Shown: positions 1 through 6,190 of the stretch, in pieces
Numbering within the stretch: position 1 is the stretch's first letter
Layout of the letters: each line of letters begins with the position of its first letter
Source: Bacteroidales bacterium
Lineage (GTDB): Bacteria > Bacteroidota > Bacteroidia > Bacteroidales > Tenuifilaceae
Assembly (NCBI GenBank): GCA_003531155.1
Contig: DQHR01000050.1
Coordinates: forward strand, 25,213-31,402
Direction: 5' to 3'
Length of the DNA: 6,190 bases
The notes under the pieces: model-generated
The model's database searches: none
What the model saw: only the letters and a program-made list of their open reading frames with translations
What the model was told of the DNA's origin: nothing
Position numbers and translations under genes: made by a program

Positions 1-466
1 GGTATTCAAATTTTGGCACATCAAATGGGCACGATACCATGCAATACCGACATCCCATACACTTATTCCCACGCCAAATAACTGGACCTTCCTTTGTCTT
101 ATGCATGGCTTGCGTTAAGCATGCCGCAGCACATGCAGGTTCGTTGCAGTGCATGCATTGCTTTCTAACAAAAACCTCTCCCTTTGATGTATCATATGCA
201 TTCAAAACCACACGCCGATTCTCGTCAGTTTTTCGCAACACACCCACTTTAGGCTCATCTTTAGGGCTGGGCAAACCATGTGCCTCGGCACATGCAATCT
301 CGCAGCTTTGGCAACCGCCGCAACGAGTTGAATCGTAAAGAACGGCATTGAATTCAACTTCTGCCTCTTCTACTTTTTGTTGTGGCGAACCAAAACTTTT
401 ACCTATAGCGAGAGTTGCTCCAGCAGCTCCAAGAACTTTCAAAAACTTCCTTCTATCTAAACCCAT
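1..466 (-). CDS. Tat-exported 4Fe-4S ferredoxin-type electron-transfer subunit, HybA/DmsB-like (3' end cut by window edge)
   Basis: The first 155 residues are visible, starting at ATG 464-466 on the minus strand. The N-terminus has a twin-arginine signal ([11 protein letters not shown]5-R6) followed by an Ala/Gly-rich hydrophobic stretch, so the folded protein should be exported to the periplasm by Tat. Three cysteine motifs follow: C49-x2-C-x2-C-x3-C59, C104-x2-C-x4-C-x3-C116 and C136-x2-C-x2-C-x3-C146. This is the pattern of the multi-[4Fe-4S] subunits of the HybA, DmsB, PsrB and NrfC families. The stretches LYDSTRC, KQCMHC and CRYCMVSCP look most like HybA of [NiFe]-hydrogenase 2. Such subunits pass electrons between a catalytic subunit and a membrane quinone-reactive partner (NrfD/HybB type); neither partner is in view, and a fourth cysteine motif is expected beyond the edge. 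C116 is followed by Leu where Pro is usual. A GAGG at 471-474, 4 nt before the ATG, supports the start. It lies 49 nt downstream of the 516-2204 gene, probably in one operon. The family is clear; the exact enzyme complex is not. Confidence 0.9.
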   Translation of the reverse strand, partial: MGLDRRKFLKVLGAAGATLAIGKSFGSPQQKVEEAEVEFNAVLYDSTRCGGCQSCEIACAEAHGLPSPKDEPKVGVLRKTDENRRVVLNAYDTSKGEVFVRKQCMHCNEPACAAACLTQAMHKTKEGPVIWRGNKCMGCRYCMVSCPFDVPKFEY

Positions 467-515
467 AATTCCTCATTTTTAAGTTAGGAAAATAATACGT
501 GGTTAGAAATTGAGA

Positions 516-2204
516 CTATTTTGAGTTATCGAGAAAATGCGATTGAAAATCCTCCCACACTTCAGGTTTTAAATCCTTTAAAACGCCATCCATAATATCA
601 CCACCATCCTGAAGTATTACCTGAGCATTTTCGGCATAATTTGCCCTTAATGAGACTGCAAGAAAATCTTTAAGGTGTAAAAACTCCATTCTAATCCACT
701 CCCTATAACCCTGAGCAAAAACTAGAAACTGAGTATCTCTTAACCAATTTGTAGGTTCAATCTTATAAATCCAACCATCAGTGTAAGGTGATGTATTAAG
801 TATCTCAGAGTTTGATATCAATTTATCATTTTGCGCTACAACTCTACCCGATATTGGCGCTTTAATATTTAACTGTTTACCTTCTTGAATAATCGTTAGG
901 AAATACTCACCTTTTTTCACCTCATCACCAAGATTTCTCATAATAACACGAGTAATTGGACCAGTAACATGTTGTAGAAAATCGTCAATTCCAATACTTA
1001 CAATGCCATTTTTTTCCAAAAAAGCCCAAGTATGTGTTTTGTCAAAATAAAGACCATCTAACACTTCAAATGATTGCTCGTTAATTAAAGCAGGTTTTTT
1101 AAAACTTGAATTCACTGCTATCACCTTACCCTTTCTTAAACGCTGAGATATGATATCAATCCCAAAAAATAATGCTATACATATTACAATAATACCCGCA
1201 GCTACAGGGATCACAGAGTAACCTTTTGATTGCTCAACGACAACTTCATTACCATTCAATTTACTTAAGTTCAATTGTCTTTGACTATATGCAAGATCAC
1301 TAAAACCGTTCTTATTCAACAACAGTTGACCATCGGTCATTACCCATGATAAAAAAGCAACTGCATTTTCATCGGTTGGCACCGATGCAGAATATGAATA
1401 AATATTCAGATTTAACTCTCTTGGGTATTTACCAATCCATACACCTCTTAAAAACGATGATAAATTGCTATATATCTTTTCGCTATAATCTATTTTACCA
1501 TTTTCATTCTTATCAATAGGTAGAAGTTTTACATCTGAACAAATTTCATTCGTAGTAGGATCTATAATATCTGAGATTTGACAGAAACCAATTGCATAGG
1601 GAGTTTTAGCGATTTCAGAAATCATCTCTTTTGAGTTATCAAAATTATTTCCTGAAATTATAGATGGTTCAATTTTCAAAAAACTTGCTATTTCAGACTT
1701 ATTTAACTGCTCTTTAATGGTAAAAACATTTACTGGATTTTTACTACCATTATCGAGTATTGCTCCCCAATTTCTGTTTTCGGCATTTTTAAATAGCAAC
1801 GCCATTTTTTCTGAAGTAATCCCTTTGGTATTTAACTCATTTAAAAATGGACAATTGGAACTTACAATTGGGACAATAGCATTTATACCAACAACCATTC
1901 TCCACACCGGCTGTTTTTTTTGATTTAAACTAACATCATCGGATAAGAAGTAAATGTGACTTTCATCGTTTGGTGTAAGTTCCGATTGAGTATCGGAAAT
2001 CTTTAGAACTTTAATCTTTGCACTTTGGTGCAACTTGCAATATTCACCTACCCAGTTTGAAGCAAGACCATAAAGATCGGGTGAGCTAACAATTGTGATT
2101 GAATCAGGAGAATTTTGGCATTTGGATGCAAATGCCTTCTGATAGCCTACATTGCTTAGAATTGATATAAATAAAGCAATGAGTATTAAATTTTTTGTTC
2201 TCAT
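516..2204 (-). CDS. Membrane-anchored fusion: PstS-like periplasmic binding domain, one TM helix, cytoplasmic GcvH-like domain
   Basis: This 562-residue protein has an N-terminal signal peptide (about 1-26, likely cleaved after the A-F-A at 24-26). Residues about 34-318 resemble PstS-like solute-binding proteins: ITIVSS...LASNWVGEY at the start, a VGINAIVPIV segment near 105-114, and AFLSWVMTDGQ at 283-293. Residues 231-242 (DKNENGKIDYSE) fit an EF-hand calcium loop exactly. The usual phosphate-binding SGT motif is not evident, so the ligand is unknown. One transmembrane helix (about 330-351) is followed by RLRKGK, which places the C-terminus in the cytoplasm. Residues about 378-482 resemble glycine cleavage H protein (THTWA, GIDDFLQHVTGPI, GDEVKKGE, APISG, SPYTDGWIYKI), but Gly442 occupies the lipoyl-lysine position. 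A 75-residue tail with no recognised domain ends in PEVWEDFQ. It does not look like a glycine decarboxylase component or a plain phosphate-uptake protein. It has no clear Shine-Dalgarno; the signal peptide supports the start. It heads a likely operon with the Fe-S gene. A scaffold or sensor role is inference. Confidence 0.85.
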   Translation of the reverse strand: MRTKNLILIALFISILSNVGYQKAFASKCQNSPDSITIVSSPDLYGLASNWVGEYCKLHQSAKIKVLKISDTQSELTPNDESHIYFLSDDVSLNQKKQPVWRMVVGINAIVPIVSSNCPFLNELNTKGITSEKMALLFKNAENRNWGAILDNGSKNPVNVFTIKEQLNKSEIASFLKIEPSIISGNNFDNSKEMISEIAKTPYAIGFCQISDIIDPTTNEICSDVKLLPIDKNENGKIDYSEKIYSNLSSFLRGVWIGKYPRELNLNIYSYSASVPTDENAVAFLSWVMTDGQLLLNKNGFSDLAYSQRQLNLSKLNGNEVVVEQSKGYSVIPVAAGIIVICIALFFGIDIISQRLRKGKVIAVNSSFKKPALINEQSFEVLDGLYFDKTHTWAFLEKNGIVSIGIDDFLQHVTGPITRVIMRNLGDEVKKGEYFLTIIQEGKQLNIKAPISGRVVAQNDKLISNSEILNTSPYTDGWIYKIEPTNWLRDTQFLVFAQGYREWIRMEFLHLKDFLAVSLRANYAENAQVILQDGGDIMDGVLKDLKPEVWEDFQSHFLDNSK

Positions 2205-2293
2205 AATAGTATGATTTAATTAGTTTCAGTTATTCAAATTGAATTCATCAAGCCATTTCCGCAACTCTCAGATTTACTTACATTTAAACATTG

Positions 2294-2324
2294 CAAAACT
2301 AATAAACCAATTATAGTGCCGAAA
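2294..2324 (-). promoter_or_regulatory. Candidate Bacteroidota-type promoter for the leftward operon
   Basis: Read on the minus strand, TAGTTTTG (2301-2294) matches the Bacteroidota -7 consensus TAnnTTTG exactly. Nineteen bases upstream lies TTTC (2324-2321), three of four bases of the -33 TTTG element, and the spacing is in the normal range. Transcription would begin near 2287-2290, giving an 80-odd-nt leader before the ATG at 2204. In AT-rich DNA such a match can occur by chance, so this is a prediction only. Confidence 0.35.
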
Positions 2325-2480
2325 AAAATATCAAAATAAAACAATTAACAATCAATAACTTACGAAAGATATGTAAGATTATTAAACATAATGATATGTA
2401 TATTTTTTCAACACTCATTAAGCAATATAACCTTATCATTTTGGCAATCAAATTATTATTACCTGTGTTTAACTATTATG

Positions 2481-2501
2481 CAGCTGTTGAATAATTCAGC
2501 T
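2481..2501. repeat. Small overlapping palindromes in the divergent region
   Basis: CAGCTG (2481-2486) is a perfect 6-bp palindrome. TGAAT-A-ATTCA (2488-2498) is an 11-bp inverted repeat around a single centre base. AGCTG (2482-2486) also pairs with CAGCT (2497-2501). The cluster sits near the middle of the divergent spacer and could be an operator, but sites this short are weak evidence. Confidence 0.25.
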
Positions 2502-2661
2502 ATACTATTCTTTTTTAATATGAACAATGGTTTATCATTCAATTTCATGACTTCGATTATTTTTCCATATAGTACATCAATTTTTTAAATTTTTCTTCCG
2601 ATAACATTAACCCTTTACCATTTTTTTACGCTAATTTTAATGATTATCAGCTCACTAAAGA

Positions 2662-2694
2662 TTTTAATTAATGTTTAGATCATTGGCATTAAAA
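2662..2694. repeat. Imperfect inverted repeat just upstream of the kinase start
   Basis: TTTTAAT (2662-2668) is complementary to ATTAAAA (2688-2694). Inside it AATG (2670-2673) pairs with CATT (2681-2684), leaving a 1/3-nt internal loop and a 7-nt terminal loop. It ends 18 nt before the kinase ATG. It could be an operator for a dimeric regulator or a leader hairpin. Most pairs are A-T, so chance is possible. Confidence 0.3.
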
Positions 2695-2712
2695 GAAAAA
2701 TCATTTTAATAT

Positions 2713-5427
2713 ATGGGTGACACTATAACGTTAAACCCAAGTTCAATCTTCGATAAAAAGAGAAAACTCCCAAAAAATCTCGGCAAATACGAAAACGCTG
2801 ATTTTGCAATTAAGCAAAGGGTTCGATTTGTTTATAATCTATGTATCCTTATAATGGTAAGTATAATTCTTATAACATTATATTCAGGTTATATACAAAC
2901 CATTGGGACAGCCTATAAAGGCTTATACCTTCCTATCTTGATTCCTGAGATTGCCATGTTTGGGATTACATTTTTATGTCTTATGCTAATAATCAAAGGA
3001 TATTATAGTATATCAATACATCTGCTATTCACATCCTCAATGGCAACTGTATGGGCAGTTATTTGGTTTGATAAAAATGAAGCAATTGCACGGCTCGATA
3101 CTATTGTATTTATTTTAACTATTCTAACTATGATTCCTCTGCTAATAAATAAATACAAAACGGGTATCATTTATTATCTAAGTGCAAACATAGCTTTACT
3201 AGTCATTTTTCTTTTATTCAATAAGGAAAACCTTGGCCTTAATAATGCGTCGCTAATAGATTATTTTGCTGATAATACAATTTCATTAATAGCTGTATGC
3301 TTGATTGGTTATAGTATTTTCAACATCAACAAGCGCTCTACAGAACAAATAGCCTATGATATCGAAGAAAAATTCAAGTCAGAGGAAAAGCTGAAAGAAT
3401 CGGATAAAGCCTATCAATACATGTTTGATAAGAACCCCCAACCAATGATAATCTACAATTTGGAAGACTTATCTATTCTCGAAGTTAATAGTGCAGCAAC
3501 AAAGCATTATGGTTATTCCAAAGAAGAGTTTTTATCTTTTTCATTAAAGGATATTCATCTAAAAGAGGATATACAATCGCTAATAGATGATATAAATAAT
3601 ATTAGTGATGCCTATAGTAATAGAAGTTATGCTCGTCATCTTAAAAAAAACGGCAATATCATTTACGTAGAATTATCTGCTCACTCAATCTCTTACAGGA
3701 ATTTTAAAGCAAGGCATGTGCTCATAAATGACATTACCGAAAGAAAACGAATGAATGAATTGTTACAAGCGAGTGAGCTTCGCTATAAAACGCTGATTGA
3801 AACATCTCATGATGGAATTTCACTGATGGATTTAAATTGGAACATACTTTTTGTTAATCGTCGAAAAGCGGAAATGGTTAGAGCATCAAGCAAGGATTCG
3901 CTTATTGGCGCTAATTCAATAATGTTTTTTTCAGAAAAAAGCCGTTTGGCAATAACTGACGCTATGCCTAAGATTCTTCAGCAAGGTTTTATAGACAATT
4001 TTGAGGCAGAAGTATTGCGCCTTGATGGAACAACATTCCATGCCGAATTTAACCTAACTGTTTTAAAGGATGATAATGGAAAACCATTAAACTTAATGGA
4101 TACAATGCGTGACATTACTGATCGTAAAGTTGTAGAAACTGAACTTGAGCACCATAGAAATCACCTTGAAACACTAGTAAAAGAACGCACAGAAGAACTT
4201 GAAGCAGCTTACGAAAAGTTAGTATCCAAAAACGAAGAACTTCATAAACTCCAAATTGAGCTCCTTAATGAAAAGAAATTGATTGATTCGTTAATGGAAA
4301 CTATTCCAGATGCAATCTACTTTAAAGATCTGCAATCAAGATTTATTAAGATTAGCAAATCCATGTACAACTATCTGGGTGACAATAAAAACATAGATAT
4401 TATTGGAAAAACTGATTTTGACATATTTACAGAGGAGCATGCACGACCTGCATTTGAAACAGAACAAGAGATAATTAAGAATGGAAAACCTATTATTAAT
4501 TTAATTGAGAAAGAAACATGGAAAAACGGTCGTATTACTTATGCCTCTACATCTAAAATGCCTTTAAAAAATACTTCAGGTGTTATCGTTGGAACTTTTG
4601 GTATTTCACATGATATCACAAAATTAATAGAAATGGAAGAAGAGATCAAAAAGCAGAATAATATACTAATTACACAACGAAGAGAATTAGAAATAACTCT
4701 CAACGAACTTAAAAAGGCACAAACCAATTTAATTCAATCTGAAAAAATGGCTTCACTTGGGATTTTAGCTGCCGGTGTAGCCCACGAAATAAACAACCCA
4801 TTAAATTTTATTTACGGAGGTATTGCTGGGATTGAAGACTATTTCAACGAAAATTTAAAAGATCATCTCAACGAAGTTGCACCATTAATTGAGGGGATAA
4901 ACATCGGAGTTAAACGAGCCGCAGATATTGTAACCAGCCTTAACCACTATTGCAGAAAAGATGATTTGCCTAGCACAATATGCGATATTCATTCAATTAT
5001 CGACAACTGCTTAGTAATGCTTAACAATAAAATTAAAAACAAAGTCACAATTATTAAGAACTACACATCGGATGATTTCAGTGTATTATGTAATGAGGGG
5101 CGTTTACACCAAGTATTTTTGAACATAATTGCAAATTCAATTCAGTCAATTGAGCATAACGGAACAATTACAGTTCTTACACATATTAAAGGGGAGCAAA
5201 TATTCATCAAAATTTCAGATACGGGGTGTGGAATTGAGAAGGAAATAATACATAAAATTACTGATCCGTTTTTCACAACAAAGGATCCTGGACAAGGAAC
5301 AGGACTTGGATTATCAATAACCAATAATATTATCAAGGAATACAATGGAACATTGTATTTTGAGTCAAAAGTTGGGGAAGGAACCGAAGCAATAATAACA
5401 CTACCAATAATTAAATCACAAATATGA
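2713..5427 (+). CDS. Multi-PAS membrane sensor histidine kinase
   Basis: This 904-residue kinase has a basic 37-residue N-terminus and then about six hydrophobic helices (roughly 38-57, 73-94, 97-118, 129-146, 150-169, 188-205). The membrane domain matches no sensor family I recognise. Three PAS domains follow at about 232-345, 352-473 and 523-640; the first two end in the typical DITERK/DITDRK linker and the third in HDITK. Coiled coils lie at about 474-522 and 637-675. The HisKA H-box is AGVAHEINNPLNF with phospho-acceptor H691; the following E692 and N695 form an ExxN motif often linked to phosphatase activity. The HATPase_c domain shows the N box (N804, N808), G1 box DTGCG (836-840), F box DPFFTTKD (851-858) and G2 box GTGLGL (862-867). 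All catalytic motifs are intact, so it should autophosphorylate and pass phosphate to the regulator, whose start overlaps its stop. The family resembles NtrB/FixL-type (HPK4) kinases. There is no Shine-Dalgarno, only an A-rich leader. The signal sensed is unknown; I see no haem- or flavin-binding signature I would trust. Confidence 0.92.
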   Translation: MGDTITLNPSSIFDKKRKLPKNLGKYENADFAIKQRVRFVYNLCILIMVSIILITLYSGYIQTIGTAYKGLYLPILIPEIAMFGITFLCLMLIIKGYYSISIHLLFTSSMATVWAVIWFDKNEAIARLDTIVFILTILTMIPLLINKYKTGIIYYLSANIALLVIFLLFNKENLGLNNASLIDYFADNTISLIAVCLIGYSIFNINKRSTEQIAYDIEEKFKSEEKLKESDKAYQYMFDKNPQPMIIYNLEDLSILEVNSAATKHYGYSKEEFLSFSLKDIHLKEDIQSLIDDINNISDAYSNRSYARHLKKNGNIIYVELSAHSISYRNFKARHVLINDITERKRMNELLQASELRYKTLIETSHDGISLMDLNWNILFVNRRKAEMVRASSKDSLIGANSIMFFSEKSRLAITDAMPKILQQGFIDNFEAEVLRLDGTTFHAEFNLTVLKDDNGKPLNLMDTMRDITDRKVVETELEHHRNHLETLVKERTEELEAAYEKLVSKNEELHKLQIELLNEKKLIDSLMETIPDAIYFKDLQSRFIKISKSMYNYLGDNKNIDIIGKTDFDIFTEEHARPAFETEQEIIKNGKPIINLIEKETWKNGRITYASTSKMPLKNTSGVIVGTFGISHDITKLIEMEEEIKKQNNILITQRRELEITLNELKKAQTNLIQSEKMASLGILAAGVAHEINNPLNFIYGGIAGIEDYFNENLKDHLNEVAPLIEGINIGVKRAADIVTSLNHYCRKDDLPSTICDIHSIIDNCLVMLNNKIKNKVTIIKNYTSDDFSVLCNEGRLHQVFLNIIANSIQSIEHNGTITVLTHIKGEQIFIKISDTGCGIEKEIIHKITDPFFTTKDPGQGTGLGLSITNNIIKEYNGTLYFESKVGEGTEAIITLPIIKSQI

Positions 5428-5792
5428 GCAGTAGCATTAAAGTATTGTACGTAGACGACGAGCCAATAAATCTTTTGCTTTTTAAAGCAAACTTCAAAAA
5501 AAAATTCGAAGTTATAACTGCCAAATCAGGCAATGAAGGACTAACAATACTAAACAATAACCCTGACACGAAAGTTGTAATTAGCGATATGAAAATGCCA
5601 GGGATGAGTGGTCTTGAATTTATTCGTATTGCTAAACAAAACTACCCAAATGTATCATTTTACATACTTACGGGATTTGATATTACTGATGAAATTTCAA
5701 ATGCCCTTGAAGAAAAACTTATTCACAAATACTTTAAAAAACCATTCAATATCAATGAAATAGAGAAAGCAATCATAAGCGAAGTAAAATAA
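5424..5792 (+). CDS. Single-domain (receiver-only) response regulator
   Basis: This 122-residue protein is a complete CheY-like receiver and nothing more. It shows the acidic pocket D11-D12 (VLYVDDEP), phospho-acceptor D55 (VVISDMKMPGMSG), switch threonine T83 (ILTG) and conserved lysine K106 in KKPF. The ATG lies in the ATGA that contains the kinase stop, a 4-nt overlap. There is no separate ribosome-binding site, so translational coupling to the kinase is likely and the pair is almost certainly cognate. The chain ends about 16 residues after KKPF with no DNA-binding or enzymatic output domain. It must act by protein contact, as a phosphorelay intermediate, or as a phosphate sink. No convincing terminator follows; the TTATAT/ATATAA repeat at 5795-5812 is only six A-T pairs. 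Confidence 0.93.
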   Translation: MSSSIKVLYVDDEPINLLLFKANFKKKFEVITAKSGNEGLTILNNNPDTKVVISDMKMPGMSGLEFIRIAKQNYPNVSFYILTGFDITDEISNALEEKLIHKYFKKPFNINEIEKAIISEVK

Positions 5793-5881
5793 ATTTATAT
5801 GCAATAATATAATAAAGTTTCATCTTAGTTTATAACTCCAAACATCACTACCTTAGCAGCCTATCTATTTTTAGCAAAACA

Positions 5882-6190
5882 ATGTCATCGACAATCCTAG
5901 AGGTAAACAATGTTTATCGCCACTTTAAAGAGGTGAAAGCAGTTGATGGAATATCATTTACTGTTAAACCAGGCGAGTTTGTTGCGCTACTTGGCCCTAA
6001 TGGCGCAGGTAAAACCACAACTGTGGAAATGATTGAAGGAATACAGAAACCAACGAAAGGCAATATTAACATCAATGGGATGACGTGGGGAACTGATGAA
6101 AAAAAATTACATCAAACCATAAGTTTATCGCTCCAAGAAACTCGTTTTATAGATAAACTCACTGTAAAAGAAACAGTTCAACTTTTTGCC
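5882..6190 (+). CDS. ABC transporter ATP-binding protein, ABC-2/drug-export type (3' part cut by window edge)
   Basis: The first 103 residues are visible and run in frame to the window edge. The Walker A motif is GPNGAGKTT (38-46, K44, T45) in the context FVALLGPNGAGKTTTVEMIEG, followed by KPTKGNININ. The Q-loop glutamine is Q85 (SLSLQETRF). The signature motif, Walker B and H-loop lie beyond the edge. The sequence style fits the CcmA/DrrA/NatA-like ATPases that pair with ABC-2 permeases in export, so a permease gene is expected next. It would sit on the cytoplasmic face of the inner membrane. The start ATG 5882-5884 is the first in frame before the beta-strand ILEVNNVYRHF. There is no Shine-Dalgarno, as for most genes here. 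It lies 89 nt after the response regulator on the same strand, so co-transcription is possible but not shown; that gap holds nothing else I can support. The substrate is unknown. Confidence 0.9.
   Translation, partial: MSSTILEVNNVYRHFKEVKAVDGISFTVKPGEFVALLGPNGAGKTTTVEMIEGIQKPTKGNININGMTWGTDEKKLHQTISLSLQETRFIDKLTVKETVQLFA

Larger units (their letters stand above)
2205..2712. other. Divergent intergenic region, 508 nt, no credible gene
   Basis: This AT-rich stretch separates the leftward 516-2204 gene from the rightward kinase gene and must hold promoters for both. A short open frame at 2391-2588 on the plus strand has a Phe/Asn/Leu/Ile-rich translation typical of random AT-rich DNA and no ribosome-binding site, so it is not called. 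Visible small structures are a CTTAC/GTAAG inverted repeat (2359-2363 with 2373-2377), a direct repeat GATATGTA (2368-2375 and 2393-2400), a palindrome cluster at 2481-2501 and an imperfect inverted repeat at 2662-2694. No tRNA, riboswitch or strong terminator was recognised. Confidence 0.7.

Noticed and set aside
39..338. 99-residue open frame on the plus strand
   Set aside because: It lies antisense within the Fe-S gene, whose cysteine motifs and Tat signal are unmistakable.
1..466. Higher G+C than the rest of the window as a sign of transfer
   Set aside because: The Cys/Gly/Ala/Pro-rich composition of an Fe-S protein explains most of the difference.
1717..1923. 68-residue open frame on the plus strand
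   Set aside because: Antisense to the solute-binding domain of the 516-2204 gene, with no ribosome-binding site or recognisable product.
2114..2129. Possible lipoprotein lipobox at Cys29 of the fusion protein
   Set aside because: The residues before the cysteine are A-S-K, and lysine at -1 does not fit a lipobox; ordinary cleavage after A26 fits better.
2391..2588. 65-residue open frame in the divergent spacer
   Set aside because: AT-driven composition, no initiation signal and no domain; likely chance.
2683..2689. TTGGCAT resembling a sigma-54 -24 element
   Set aside because: There is no GC at the matching -12 position, and it is too close to the kinase ATG.
4539..4727. 62-residue minus-strand open frame (a similar one lies at 5142-5345)
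   Set aside because: Both are shadows of the histidine kinase coding sequence.
5795..5812. TTATAT/ATATAA hairpin after the response regulator as a terminator
   Set aside because: Only six A-T pairs and no following T-run, so it is too weak to call.

Overview
The window looks like a chromosomal segment from a low-G+C member of the Bacteroidota, probably an anaerobic or microaerobic one. The evidence is AT-rich intergenic DNA, mostly absent Shine-Dalgarno sequences, one candidate TAnnTTTG-type promoter element, and the protein style (multi-PAS histidine kinase, Tat-exported iron-sulfur subunit). The phylum is an inference; there is no rRNA or other marker in the window.

Layout. Positions 1-2204 carry two genes on the minus strand, 49 nt apart and probably co-transcribed. 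The first (2204 to 516) encodes a 562-residue membrane protein: signal peptide, PstS-like periplasmic solute-binding domain with a perfect EF-hand-type calcium loop, one transmembrane helix, then a cytoplasmic domain resembling glycine cleavage H protein but without lysine at the aligned lipoylation position. The second (466 to beyond base 1) encodes a Tat-exported HybA/DmsB-like protein with at least three four-cysteine Fe-S motifs; its 3' end is cut off. Positions 2205-2712 form a 508-nt divergent intergenic region without a credible gene. It holds a candidate leftward promoter and an imperfect inverted repeat close to the rightward gene. Positions 2713-5792 carry a rightward two-gene unit: a 904-residue histidine kinase (six predicted TM helices, three PAS domains, HisKA and HATPase_c) and a 122-residue receiver-only response regulator that starts inside the kinase stop codon (ATGA overlap). 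From 5882 to the right edge is the first third of an ABC transporter ATPase of the ABC-2/drug-export type, probably a separate function.

How the genes may work together (inference). The leftward unit looks like part of a membrane-associated periplasmic electron-transfer module, joined to a protein that physically connects a periplasmic ligand-binding domain to a cytoplasmic H-protein-like domain. The divergent kinase/regulator pair could sense a related redox or membrane signal. Its regulator has no DNA-binding domain, so any transcriptional effect must pass through another protein. The most unusual item is the fusion protein at 516-2204.
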